In this document: one piece after another, positions 36,051-45,154 of the stretch | How the letters are laid out: each line of letters opens with the position of its first letter | How positions within the stretch are numbered: the first letter of the stretch is position 1 | Notes under the pieces: generated by a model | What the model was told of the DNA's origin: nothing | Databases searched by the model: none | What the model saw: only the letters and a program-made list of their open reading frames with translations | Program-made: the position numbers and the translations under genes | Assembly (NCBI GenBank): GCA_016928305.1 | Contig: JAFGKY010000002.1 | Coordinates: 62,001-126,000 of the forward strand | Direction: 5' to 3' | From: Bacteroidales bacterium | Lineage (GTDB): Bacteria > Bacteroidota > Bacteroidia > Bacteroidales > UBA10428 | DNA length: 64,000 nt

Positions 36051-38003
36051 TCAACTGTTTTCCGTAAATTTTTCGATTTTCTCAATGATCCTAAGCAAGG
36101 CCGCTACACTCCATGCCTGTGATATTGCTCCTCGTGGCCGGTGCGGTGGATCCCCATCGTATATTTCAGCAATGGTGCCAACACCATACTCGTTAATCGT
36201 TTCTTCAAAACCGTTCACGATTTCTTTAACTTTATGCAGGCCGCTTTCTTTATAAAGAGAGAGGTAGCCTTCACAAAAATGTTCCAGTAACCATGGCCAA
36301 ACGGTACCCTGATGATATGCTTTGTCCCGTTGTTCCTGGTTCCCTTCATAAATTCCGTTGTAATGTTCATTCTGGGGTGAAAGTGTACGCAAACCCCTCG
36401 AAGTCAGCAAGTCTCTTTCAATGACAGTAAGAATGTCTTTTTTCATTTCATTTTCGAGCATTGAATATTCAAGGGATGTGGCAATAACCTGATTAGGCCT
36501 GATTGACCAGTCTTTAACACATTCATCCACCACATCGGCAAGGTAACCTTTTTTGCTGTCCCAAAATAGCTTTATAAAGGAATCCTTTATGACATCAGGC
36601 AAAGAAGACCATTGCCCGATAAAATCCATATCCCTGGCCTTTTTGGCTAACTCAAGCGCAAACATAACAGCATTATACCAAAGAGCATTTATTTCAACTG
36701 CATAGCCGGAACGGGGAGTCACAGGTTTACCGTTTACTACAGCATCCATCCAGGTCAAAGCTTTTCCTTTTTCCCCGGCATAAATTAATCCGTTCTCATC
36801 CATTCTGATGCCATAGGCTGTTCCATTTTTGAAAGCGCCCAATATAGCCTTCATAGCCTCACCATAACTTTTCCATAATGGAGCATACGACTTCGTTACA
36901 TGCGCATATTGCTGTAAAGCCCAGAAAAACCATAAAGGTGCATCCACTGAATTAAATGCCGGATCATCATCCGATCCCATGTTGGGGAAAAGCCCTCCTT
37001 TAAGCTTGCTAATCATGGTATCCAGAACATCCTTGCAGCATTTTTGGTTTCCAATGGACAAGGTTAGTCCGGGAAGCGATATAAATGTATCACGGCCCCA
37101 GGTTCCGAACCAAGGAAAACCTGCAATAACTTCCGTTTTCTTGTTTTTCTTAACAATGAACTGTTGTGCGGCGTTAATCAGACAGTTTTTAAAACTTGTC
37201 CGGGGTATCCTTTTTTTAAGATCAATTTCAAACTCCTTTTTTAACAGTTCCGGATTTAATTCTACGGTTGAAGCAGAAAAAACTATAACATCTCCTCTTT
37301 TAGCTGACATTTCAAAATAACCCGGGACAAACAAATCTTCCTTGTAATCATAACCCCGTTTAAGTTCCTCACTGTACTCGATATTATAATACCAGTCAGG
37401 TACCTGAATGAATTCAACTTTTTTCGAGAACTGCATGTGTAAATAGGGATAGCCATCGTAAAGCCTCGTCTTAATGCCATTGGTAATCTTTTTTATCTTT
37501 GTATTGGCATAAAGGTTAGCCTTGCTCAAGGTATGACTATTTCTGAAGGCAAGGAATGGTCTGAAAAGTAATTTAATGGGCAAATCCGATTCAAGAATGG
37601 TATAGCGTGATAAAGCCAGATCTTTCTGCTCAACCAAAATACTCTCCTTCTTAATAATGACACCTCCTACGCGGTAAATATGCGTAGGAATCGGATTGGC
37701 ATGAAAATCACGCAGATATTTGTGACCTTTCGGAGAATATACATCACCCTGATATTTGTGTATACCAAGATTAAATTCACTTTTGTTTTCAACAATGGTT
37801 TCATCAAAAGAAGACAATAATACATGACGGTCACCATCAATATTCTCGACGGGAGTAACCAATAATCCGTGATATTTCCGTGTATTGCAAAATACCAGTG
37901 TGGTAGACCAGTATGAACCTGCCCTGTTGCTTCTTAGAATTTCTTTACTTAGCGAATACTCAAGATTAATTAACTGCGTTTTGTCAAATTTCAGGTACAT
38001 CAT
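36051..38003 (-). CDS. Glycogen debranching enzyme (amylo-alpha-1,6-glucosidase)
   Basis: A 650-residue protein with an N-terminal GDE_N domain (SNRAGSYWSTTLVFCNTRKYHGLLV near residue 25) and a C-terminal (alpha/alpha)6 GDE_C domain, GH133 type: GFPWFGTWGRDTFISLPGL, DAPLWFFWALQQY and YHQGTVWPWLLEHFCEGYL carry conserved acidic and aromatic residues. It hydrolyses alpha-1,6 branch points of limit dextrin left by phosphorylase, matching the fusion gene at the operon end. First gene of the minus-strand operon. The frame starts at a TTG, but ATG at 38003 or 38000 is more likely. Confidence 0.9.
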   Translation of the reverse strand: MMYLKFDKTQLINLEYSLSKEILRSNRAGSYWSTTLVFCNTRKYHGLLVTPVENIDGDRHVLLSSFDETIVENKSEFNLGIHKYQGDVYSPKGHKYLRDFHANPIPTHIYRVGGVIIKKESILVEQKDLALSRYTILESDLPIKLLFRPFLAFRNSHTLSKANLYANTKIKKITNGIKTRLYDGYPYLHMQFSKKVEFIQVPDWYYNIEYSEELKRGYDYKEDLFVPGYFEMSAKRGDVIVFSASTVELNPELLKKEFEIDLKKRIPRTSFKNCLINAAQQFIVKKNKKTEVIAGFPWFGTWGRDTFISLPGLTLSIGNQKCCKDVLDTMISKLKGGLFPNMGSDDDPAFNSVDAPLWFFWALQQYAHVTKSYAPLWKSYGEAMKAILGAFKNGTAYGIRMDENGLIYAGEKGKALTWMDAVVNGKPVTPRSGYAVEINALWYNAVMFALELAKKARDMDFIGQWSSLPDVIKDSFIKLFWDSKKGYLADVVDECVKDWSIRPNQVIATSLEYSMLENEMKKDILTVIERDLLTSRGLRTLSPQNEHYNGIYEGNQEQRDKAYHQGTVWPWLLEHFCEGYLSLYKESGLHKVKEIVNGFEETINEYGVGTIAEIYDGDPPHRPRGAISQAWSVAALLRIIEKIEKFTENS

Positions 38004-38252
38004 ATAAAGATCTATTTTAGTACACAAGTTATTAAATTATTAGCATAAAAACCGTTGTTTGGATGTTTTTTTTCGTTCCTGATTTCTTGGTTTAAATCAT
38101 TTCCTGGTAAAGCATATCAGAGAATAATCCTTTTATGAGAAACCGTTGTAAAACATCCAATAACAGAATATCTGCCTTATTTAATATTAGTAAATAACAG
38201 ATATCATCGTGTAATTGTTCCGGATCATGGAACAAATATTGCCGGAAAAATC

Positions 38253-38260
38253 TATATTTG
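38253..38260 (+). promoter_or_regulatory. Possible -7 promoter element for the lipoprotein-lpxH operon
   Basis: TATATTTG matches TAnnTTTG exactly, 25 bases before the ATG at 38286. No TTG or TTTG is found at the normal -33 spacing, so the call rests on one element. Confidence 0.4.
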
Positions 38261-38285
38261 GCAATCATTTATTAGAGTGGCGGCC

Positions 38286-39419
38286 ATGAGATTGCATCCC
38301 ATACTGATCTTTTTACTGATATTTTCATCCTGTACACGCAATGATAATAATTTTAAGATTGAAGGTATTGTTAACGGCATAAAAAATACACCCATTTTTC
38401 TTTTTCAGCGTTCCCTATCCGGAACCTTACCGGTTGATTCAGCAGTAATAAGTGAAAAAGGTACTTTCGTTCTTCGTGGATATACGGAACGACCTAATTT
38501 TTATATACTTTTCATGCATAAGGATCAATATATTAATCTTCTGATCCACCCCGGTGATAAATTCCGCATTTTAACAACAGCTGAAAAATTCAATCGTGAT
38601 TATTTCGTCGAAGGGTCAAAAGATTCACGTCAGATTCTGAATCTTGTAACCAAACAGGCACAAACACTTGACAGGATAACGGAACTAAGTATTGAATATG
38701 AGAACAGCCTTGACCGGCCGGACTTTCTTGAAATAAAGACCCGTCTTGACAGCTTGTATGATGTTATATTTCTTGAGCACAAGCAATATTCCATTAATTT
38801 TATACAGGAAAACAACGAATCACTTGTATCATTAATGGCTCTTTATCAGCAGCTTGGCAGACAGTCTTCTGTCTTTGATTACAAAAAGGACTATAAATAT
38901 TTTGCACAGGTTGATTCAGCCTTGTGCATAAAATATCCCGGTTCCGAGGCCGTTAAAGACCTGAACAAGAAAGTAACCCAAATCCGTGATATGCTGAAAG
39001 TTGAAATCGGTGCACCTGCACCTCCGTTGGTTTTACCTGACACCATGGGTAAACCAGTGGCTCTTGGAGATCTGAAGGGTAAACTTGTACTCCTTGCATT
39101 CTGGGCATCCTGGTCTGATGCAAGCCTTGCAGAAAACACCTTCCTTTCGAACCTTTACCCGAAGTACCATTCAAAAGGATTTGAAGTGTATCAGGTGTCG
39201 CTCGACAGGAGACGTGAATCATGGATAAAGGCTGTTCAGCATGAAAAATCCAGCTGGGTACATGTAAGTGACCTGACCTATTGGGATTCACCAGCAGTGA
39301 AGCTTTATCGTGTAGAAAGCCTTCCGGCCAATTTTTTAATTGACTCCAACGGTATTATTATAGCTAAAAATATTATGGGTCGTGATCTGGAACAAAAACT
39401 GACTGAAATCCTGCCTTGA
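38286..39419 (+). CDS. Lipoprotein with DUF4369-like and redox-dead thioredoxin domains (copy 1)
   Basis: A 377-residue lipoprotein: signal peptide with lipobox FSSC, a DUF4369-like N-terminal domain (FKIEGIVNGIKNTPIFLFQ), a helical middle and a C-terminal TlpA/AhpC-like thioredoxin fold (GAPAPPLVLPDTMGKPVALGDLKGKLVLLAFWASW). The active-site CxxC is absent: after W276 the sequence is SDAS, both Cys being Ser. The cis-Pro region reads ESLPANFLID. It cannot do dithiol chemistry. A frame start at a GTG (38277) is less likely than the ATG at 38286. A paralogue follows directly. Confidence 0.85.
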   Translation: MRLHPILIFLLIFSSCTRNDNNFKIEGIVNGIKNTPIFLFQRSLSGTLPVDSAVISEKGTFVLRGYTERPNFYILFMHKDQYINLLIHPGDKFRILTTAEKFNRDYFVEGSKDSRQILNLVTKQAQTLDRITELSIEYENSLDRPDFLEIKTRLDSLYDVIFLEHKQYSINFIQENNESLVSLMALYQQLGRQSSVFDYKKDYKYFAQVDSALCIKYPGSEAVKDLNKKVTQIRDMLKVEIGAPAPPLVLPDTMGKPVALGDLKGKLVLLAFWASWSDASLAENTFLSNLYPKYHSKGFEVYQVSLDRRRESWIKAVQHEKSSWVHVSDLTYWDSPAVKLYRVESLPANFLIDSNGIIIAKNIMGRDLEQKLTEILP

Positions 39420-39421
39420 AT

Positions 39422-40564
39422 ATGAAAAAGCTGTTTTTTATACTGTCCCTCTGCATTTTCGTGGCCTGTACAAACCAGCAATCAAGGATTAAGGGAAGAA
39501 TATCAGGCAGCAAAGGTCAACTTCTGTATTTTGAACATATTGATGCTTCCGACATAAAAACAATTGATTCAGTAAAGCTTAGAAATTCAGGCAGATTTAG
39601 TTTTTCTGCCCGTGTAAAGATGCCTGATTTTTATCAATTGCGGTTGGAGGAAAATCAGATCATTAGTCTTTTGGTAAAGCCGGCGGAATCCATTACGGTA
39701 ACAGCCAATGGAGCGGATGTTTCCGGTTCTCTTGATCTGAAAGGCTCATTTGAATCAGAAAATTTGAATAAATTGATCCGTTACCTCAACGAAACCAAGG
39801 TAATGCTTGATTCTATCAATGATTTATACTTACGGGCAACGGAAGATACGGCGCGTGAAAGATATAATAAAGAGTATTTGAGTATACTGGAAGATCACCG
39901 TAAATATTCAATGGCGTACATCCTTACACATACACGTTCAATGACATGCATTTATGTTCTGTATCAGCAACTGTCTCCCGGAAATTACGTTTTTTATAAA
40001 ACCGCCGACCTGCAATTCTTCAAGATCGTGAGTGATACATTGGGAAAATATTATCCACGGTCGAAACATGTAATAGCTTTCCGCAAGAATACAAGCAGGC
40101 TTCTGAATGACTTTAAGACACAGTCGCTATTAAGCAGGGCAGATACCATAAAAAAGGGATTGCCAGAAGTAAAACTTAAAGATCTTAATGGAATTGTACG
40201 AAACATTGCTACATTGAAAGGGAAATACGTTCTATTAAGTTTCTGGGCTTCCTGGAACGAAGATTGTATTGAGCAAAACCTGCAACTAAAAACTATATAT
40301 GAAAAATACCGTGGGCATGATTTTGAAATCATGCAGGTTTCCTTTGATAATTCAACAGTTAACTGGAAACGCGCTGTTCATTACGATGAATTACCCTGGA
40401 TTAATGTAATTGATACTACATTCCCGAATTCTTCCCTTGCAGTCCGTTATAATGTACAGTATCTCCCGGCAAACTATCTGATTGATAAAGACAATATTAC
40501 CATTCTGGCAAAAGATATAAGCCCGGAACAATTACAGCAACGTCTATCCGAATTGTCAAACTAA
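39422..40564 (+). CDS. Lipoprotein with DUF4369-like and degenerate thioredoxin domains (copy 2)
   Basis: A 380-residue paralogue of the preceding protein, starting two bases after its stop. Signal peptide with lipobox VAC (MKKLFFILSLCIFVACTN), N-terminal DUF4369-like beta domain, helical middle and TlpA-like C-terminus (LKGKYVLLSFWASW). The CxxC site reads NEDC (279-282): only the second, normally buried Cys remains. The cis-Pro region is QYLPANYLID. A single Cys could still support peroxiredoxin-like or glutathionylation chemistry, but classical disulfide exchange is unlikely. The two copies likely arose by tandem duplication and then diverged at the active site. Confidence 0.85.
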   Translation: MKKLFFILSLCIFVACTNQQSRIKGRISGSKGQLLYFEHIDASDIKTIDSVKLRNSGRFSFSARVKMPDFYQLRLEENQIISLLVKPAESITVTANGADVSGSLDLKGSFESENLNKLIRYLNETKVMLDSINDLYLRATEDTARERYNKEYLSILEDHRKYSMAYILTHTRSMTCIYVLYQQLSPGNYVFYKTADLQFFKIVSDTLGKYYPRSKHVIAFRKNTSRLLNDFKTQSLLSRADTIKKGLPEVKLKDLNGIVRNIATLKGKYVLLSFWASWNEDCIEQNLQLKTIYEKYRGHDFEIMQVSFDNSTVNWKRAVHYDELPWINVIDTTFPNSSLAVRYNVQYLPANYLIDKDNITILAKDISPEQLQQRLSELSN

Positions 40565-40575
40565 ACCTGATCCTC

Positions 40576-41355
40576 TTGGCTGAAAAAAACAAAATCTTTT
40601 TCATATCCGATGTTCACCTGGGATTATATCCGGCAGCGAAAAGCCTGGAAAGGGAAAAAATACTGGTTCGCTGGCTTGACAGCATTAAAACAGAAGCAGC
40701 CGAACTTTACCTTTTAGGCGATATTTTTGATTTCTGGCATGAATACCATAAGGTTGTACCCCGGGGATTCACCCGTTTTCTGGGTAAGCTGGCTGAAATG
40801 TCGGACAGTGGTACAAAAATCCATTACTTTACAGGCAACCACGATGTATGGGTATATGATTACCTGCCGGCAGAGATCGGTCTTACCCTGTACCGTAATC
40901 ATATCGTTCGGGAAATCGAAGGTTTTCGTTTTTTCATCGGACACGGCGATGGATTAGGCCATGGTGATTACGGATACAAACTCCTCAAAGCCATCTTTAC
41001 GAACCGGATCCTCCAATGGCTGTTTGCCCGTATCCATCCAAATGCATCCCTGGCCTTTGGTCACCGTTGGTCGCGTTCAAGCCGTTATGCCAAAGGAATT
41101 GATGCCGAACCATACAAAGGTGAAAAAAAGGAATTGCAAATGGTGTTTGCCCGTAAAACTATTTGCCATGACCCTTTTGACTTTTTCATCTTTGGTCACC
41201 GCCACATTCCTTATGATATCCGGATTGGAGAAAAAACACGTGTGATCAACCTGGGTGACTGGATAACCCATTTCACCTATGCAGTATGGCAGAATAAAAC
41301 CCTGGAACTTCATTCCATATTACCGGAGAAGGAAAAAGGAATTCTGCAAAAATGA
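40576..41355 (+). CDS. lpxH: UDP-2,3-diacylglucosamine diphosphatase (LpxH-like)
   Basis: A 259-residue calcineurin-like metallophosphoesterase, expected to cleave UDP-2,3-diacylglucosamine to lipid X in lipid A synthesis at the inner membrane face. Metal-binding motifs in order are SDVHLG, GDIFDFW, GNHD, GHGDGLG and FGHRHIP. Length matches the family in Bacteroidota. The start is a TTG 11 bases after the preceding stop; no ATG occurs before the first motif. It is the last gene of its operon and is followed by a good terminator hairpin. Confidence 0.87.
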   Translation: MAEKNKIFFISDVHLGLYPAAKSLEREKILVRWLDSIKTEAAELYLLGDIFDFWHEYHKVVPRGFTRFLGKLAEMSDSGTKIHYFTGNHDVWVYDYLPAEIGLTLYRNHIVREIEGFRFFIGHGDGLGHGDYGYKLLKAIFTNRILQWLFARIHPNASLAFGHRWSRSSRYAKGIDAEPYKGEKKELQMVFARKTICHDPFDFFIFGHRHIPYDIRIGEKTRVINLGDWITHFTYAVWQNKTLELHSILPEKEKGILQK

Positions 41356-41460
41356 GGCTCGTAATGGTTTTATGGATTTGCATTTTATCTATTGCCTCTG
41401 AATTCAGTCAGGGGAATAATGGAATGCTGAAATAACAGAAGATATAAGACTCAGCAATAA

Positions 41461-41497
41461 AAAGAAGTCTGTTTCTTCAACAGGAACAGCCTTCTTT
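41461..41497. terminator. Intrinsic terminator after lpxH
   Basis: AAAGAAGTCTGTTTC and GAACAGCCTTCTTT pair over about 12 base pairs with one mismatch around the loop TTCAACAG, followed by GTTCTTTAATCTTG. It can act for the lpxH operon; for the pyrophosphatase gene on the other strand the A-rich side also gives a U-rich tail. Confidence 0.6.
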
Positions 41498-41543
41498 GTT
41501 CTTTAATCTTGTATCTGCTACGAAAAGTCATAAAAATTTGGAT

Positions 41544-41655
41544 GCCACAAACCTGCCTGCCGTCAGGCAGGGACACCAAGGCACCAAGATTCACAAAGAG
41601 TTAATAATTAACCATTTATCTTCGTGATACTTTGTGTTTTAGTGCCTTAGTGGCT
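41544..41655. repeat. MITE-like inverted repeat with nested palindrome
   Basis: The left arm (41544-41600, GCCACAAA ... GGCACCAAGATTCACAAAG) and the right arm (41621-41655) are imperfect inverted copies of AGCCACnAAGGCACnAAAACAC. The left arm is interrupted at 41552-41571 by CCTGCCTGCCGTCAGGCAGG, the same palindrome family as 23068-23087. A further single arm occurs at 55732-55775. Confidence 0.65.
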
Positions 41656-41701
41656 AAAAACTACTATTCGGAGTAGACTCAATCTTGTACCTTAATATAT
41701 T

Positions 41702-43897
41702 CTACATCATGATAAGGTTCATCGTAAGGGTCACACCAACCATTACGATGGATACCATGGTCATTAGTTTGATAAGTATGTTAAGTGATGGCCCCGAGGT
41801 ATCTTTAAAGGGATCTCCAACCGTATCGCCTACGACTGCTGCCTTATGAGGATCTGATCGTTTACCCCCCAGGTTGCCTTCTTCAATGAATTTTTTAGCG
41901 TTATCCCAGGCTCCGCCAGAATTGGCCATAAATATAGCCAGTATGAAGCCGGATGAAATACTGCCCAGCAGTAATCCCATCACACCGGCAATACCAAATA
42001 TTACCCCGATTATAATTGGAATGCTAATGGCTAACAGGGACGGCAACAACATTTCACGTTGAGCTCCTTTTGTAGAAATGGCCACACAACGTGCATAATC
42101 AGGCTCTGCCTTGCCTTCGAGTATTCCGGCAATTTCCCGGAACTGACGGCGGACCTCCTCAACCATGCTCTTGGCAGCACGTCCAACAGCATTCATGGTC
42201 AATCCGCAGAAAAGGAAAGCAGCCATAGCCCCGATGAAAACTCCGACCAGCACTTTAGGATTCATCATAGTTACATCAAAAAGCCTTAGAATATCCATCA
42301 TATTTCCCTTAATCAATTCCTGTGTAAAAGGATGTTCAGGGTGAAAATGGATCATTCCCTGGCGGGCTTCTTCAAGAAAAGAGGCAAGTAAGGCCAACGC
42401 TGTCAGAGCGGCTGAACCAATTGCAAATCCTTTCCCGGTTGCAGCAGTAGTATTTCCGAGTGAATCAAGCGCATCAGTCCTTTTTCTTACTTCGGGTCCC
42501 AAATGGCTCATCTCAGCGTTACCACCTGCATTATCGGCAATCGGACCATAAGCATCGGTAGCAAGCGTTATACCAAGGGTTGAAAGCATACCTACGGCAG
42601 AAATTGCTATGCCGTATAAACCCATATTGAAATTCGTGAAATTCCATGAAGAAGAAAAGCCATAGGCAAGGATAATGGCAGTACCCACAATGATAACCGG
42701 AATGGCCACTGAAATCATACCGGTACCGATACCTGAAATGATTACGGTAGCCGGTCCGGTCTGCGACGCATTGGCTATCCGCTGAGTAGGTCTGTAAGAG
42801 GATGAAGTAAAATATTCTGTTGACTGACCGATTCCAATACCTGCCAACAGGCCTATGATCATGGATGCCCATACCCCGTTATAATTGAAAACCGTTCCCC
42901 TGAAAAGAAACCACAAAACGACCCATGACATTATAGCGATAAGCACCGCACTTGAATTAACACCAAATCCCAGTGAACGCAATAATTGCTTTTGCGAAGC
43001 ACCTTCGCGTGTACGTACAAAGAAAATTCCGAGAATAGAAAGGATAATTCCCACAGCAGCAATTACCATGGGTGCAATTACGGCGCGAAAAGCCAGATCG
43101 GCTCCCAGTGAAACAAATGCCGCAGCACCAAGTGCAGCAGTGGATAGAATTGAACCACAATACGATTCATATAAATCGGCTCCCATACCCGCTACATCAC
43201 CCACATTATCACCAACGTTATCAGCAATGGTGGCGGGATTGCGAGGATCATCCTCAGGTATCCCGGCTTCTACCTTACCCACAAGGTCAGCACCCACATC
43301 GGCTGCCTTGGTGTATATTCCACCACCTACACGGGCAAATAATGCCTGGGTGGATGCTCCCATACCGAAAGTAAGTGTTGTGGTTGTAATGATAAGAAGG
43401 TTATTAGCGTCAACGGATGGAGGATAGATGGCATTCAGGATATAAAACCAAATTGAAATATCAAGGAGTGCCAGACCAACAACTACCAGTCCCATAACCG
43501 CACCCGACCGGAAAGCAACACGCAAACCATCATTGAGTGACTTTGATGCAGCAAAGGCAGCTCTTGAAGATGCATAAGTGGCCGTTTTCATTCCAAAGAA
43601 ACCGGCAAGCCCTGAAAAAAAACCACCTGTTATGAAAGCAAAGGGAACAAAAGGATTCTGAATGTTTAATCCGTATGCCAGAAATGCGAAAATACCTGAC
43701 AGAACTATAAATACAATAACCACAACTTTGTATTGTTGCTTCAGATAAGCCATGGCGCCTTTACGAACATGGTCGGCAATTTTTTTCATAATATCTGTCC
43801 CTTCGTCATGTTTCATCATATTCCTAAAAAAGTACCAGGCAAAAATCAATGCCAGCGCTGAACATGCAGGAACCATCCAAAACAAGTCGTTTAACAT
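41702..43897 (-). CDS. hppA: Membrane-bound ion-translocating pyrophosphatase, K+-dependent type
   Basis: A 731-residue pump of about 16 helices that couples pyrophosphate hydrolysis to H+ or Na+ transport. The signature [23 protein letters not shown] is present, as are [17 protein letters not shown] and the C-terminal [27 protein letters not shown] has Ala where K+-independent enzymes have Lys, indicating K+ dependence, a property of all Na+-pumping members. The ion cannot be decided from motifs alone. It stands alone between a terminator region and a spacer. Confidence 0.95.
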   Translation of the reverse strand: MLNDLFWMVPACSALALIFAWYFFRNMMKHDEGTDIMKKIADHVRKGAMAYLKQQYKVVVIVFIVLSGIFAFLAYGLNIQNPFVPFAFITGGFFSGLAGFFGMKTATYASSRAAFAASKSLNDGLRVAFRSGAVMGLVVVGLALLDISIWFYILNAIYPPSVDANNLLIITTTTLTFGMGASTQALFARVGGGIYTKAADVGADLVGKVEAGIPEDDPRNPATIADNVGDNVGDVAGMGADLYESYCGSILSTAALGAAAFVSLGADLAFRAVIAPMVIAAVGIILSILGIFFVRTREGASQKQLLRSLGFGVNSSAVLIAIMSWVVLWFLFRGTVFNYNGVWASMIIGLLAGIGIGQSTEYFTSSSYRPTQRIANASQTGPATVIISGIGTGMISVAIPVIIVGTAIILAYGFSSSWNFTNFNMGLYGIAISAVGMLSTLGITLATDAYGPIADNAGGNAEMSHLGPEVRKRTDALDSLGNTTAATGKGFAIGSAALTALALLASFLEEARQGMIHFHPEHPFTQELIKGNMMDILRLFDVTMMNPKVLVGVFIGAMAAFLFCGLTMNAVGRAAKSMVEEVRRQFREIAGILEGKAEPDYARCVAISTKGAQREMLLPSLLAISIPIIIGVIFGIAGVMGLLLGSISSGFILAIFMANSGGAWDNAKKFIEEGNLGGKRSDPHKAAVVGDTVGDPFKDTSGPSLNILIKLMTMVSIVMVGVTLTMNLIMM

Positions 43898-44122
43898 AAA
43901 ACCGTTTTTTTAAGTTTATGAATAATTTTTAACAATTTGTATATCTGTACTTTAAGAGAAAAAATTAAAATCGAGCGGTAAAGATAATAATTTTCTAAGA
44001 CCAAGTCAGGAGAATGACTCTAATTTTTAGCGGTTGTTGTATCCATAGTTATCATTTAACTGAAAATAATAATTCAACACAATATGTGACCAAATAGCAT
44101 TTTCATAACCCTATTCCTGAAG
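43898..44122. other. AT-rich intergenic region
   Basis: Separates the pyrophosphatase start from the stop of the reductase-like gene on the same strand, so it should carry the pyrophosphatase promoter. No exact TAnnTTTG was found on the minus strand, and no gene is present. Confidence 0.3.
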
Positions 44123-44890
44123 TTATAATAAATACGGAATTACAGCTTTTCTGTTTTTCGGGTACTCAGGAAACTGCCTGATATACCATTTATGACTGGC
44201 AAGTGCCCGGGGTACCAGGTTAGCAAATGTCCAGATGGCAAAAGAAGCTCCTGCCAGCGACCATGTTGCTATAGCCCAACCCGTCCATTCCAACAGTTCA
44301 CCGTAATAATTCGGACAGGATACCCAACGGTATAATCCTCCCTGTGGTATTTTATAATCCATTTCACCAGGCTTCCGCAAACCGAACAGCACATGATCGG
44401 AATGTTGATTGATGACAAATCCGGCTATAAACAATACAACTCCGGCAATGAAACGAATATCCACCAACCAGCTTAGGGTATAACCCGAAGAAAAATGAAA
44501 AAGATACAAGCCATTAAAATACGTATTGGCAGTATTAAAAAAAATGCCCATGATAACAACTACAAGAGGCATGTCCTTCTTGTTACTTTGAGAACGAAAG
44601 GGAAAAATTAAAGACCGGTGCAGATAATGTACCTCCCAGATAATTAAAAATATCAGGAGGATGATGTTATTTTGTCCATGCCCGGTAATAAAATATACCA
44701 GCATCAGCAGGGCTGATGGAATCTCCATGATTATCCATCCCAAACGGTTAGAAAGATTGGGTCCCCATCCCTTTTTCAAATGCTTGCCATAGGGTGCGGT
44801 AACATATAACAATAAAATAAAGATACCAATAGAAAGGGCTATCCAGATAAGAAGCATTGTATTAAACAGATTCGCTGAAGGTGAAATCAT
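44123..44890 (-). CDS. Steroid 5-alpha-reductase family membrane enzyme
   Basis: A 255-residue protein with six or so membrane segments and the C-terminal signature of the steroid 5-alpha-reductase/SRD5A family: PQGGLYRWVSCPNYYGELLEWTG and NLVPRALASHKWYIRQFPEYPK-R-K-A. The family uses NADPH to reduce the 4,5 double bond of 3-oxosteroids; bacterial members may act on other enone lipids. Length (255) is close to the human enzyme (about 259). The gene is isolated. The substrate is unknown. Confidence 0.8.
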   Translation of the reverse strand: MISPSANLFNTMLLIWIALSIGIFILLLYVTAPYGKHLKKGWGPNLSNRLGWIIMEIPSALLMLVYFITGHGQNNIILLIFLIIWEVHYLHRSLIFPFRSQSNKKDMPLVVVIMGIFFNTANTYFNGLYLFHFSSGYTLSWLVDIRFIAGVVLFIAGFVINQHSDHVLFGLRKPGEMDYKIPQGGLYRWVSCPNYYGELLEWTGWAIATWSLAGASFAIWTFANLVPRALASHKWYIRQFPEYPKNRKAVIPYLL

Positions 44891-45081
44891 AGGTGCAGGT
44901 TTTATGCTTTGGCAATAAAAATAAAGACAATATTTTCAATGGGCAAATAATCGGTAAAGAAGATAAAAGAAAAAAGACAAATTCCGTTTGAGAATTTAAA
45001 TTTCCTAAATATGTGACTTTTATACACCAAAAGTTTACCCAAAATGATATACGAATGAACTCATTATGAGTCATAATCAAG

Positions 45082-45125
45082 TCTTTGATCTTTGTTCTTG
45101 GTTCTTGGCTTTTAATTTTTCTTGA
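45082..45125. repeat. Stuttering TTCTTGG low-complexity tract
   Basis: CTTTGATCTTTGTTCTTGGTTCTTGGCTTTTAATTTTTCTTG-type sequence, a chain of imperfect 6-8 base words. The same words occur at 50100-50480 and near 210-240. It lies directly before the exported helix-hairpin-helix gene. Confidence 0.55.
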
Positions 45126-45154
45126 CTTGTATCGGTGTTTTTCTTAATTTGCCC

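Noticed and set aside
42885-43427. 180-codon plus-strand open frame rich in Ser, Ala, Pro and Thr
   Set aside because: It is antisense to the pyrophosphatase gene, and its composition follows from the opposite strand's codons; no promoter or family match.
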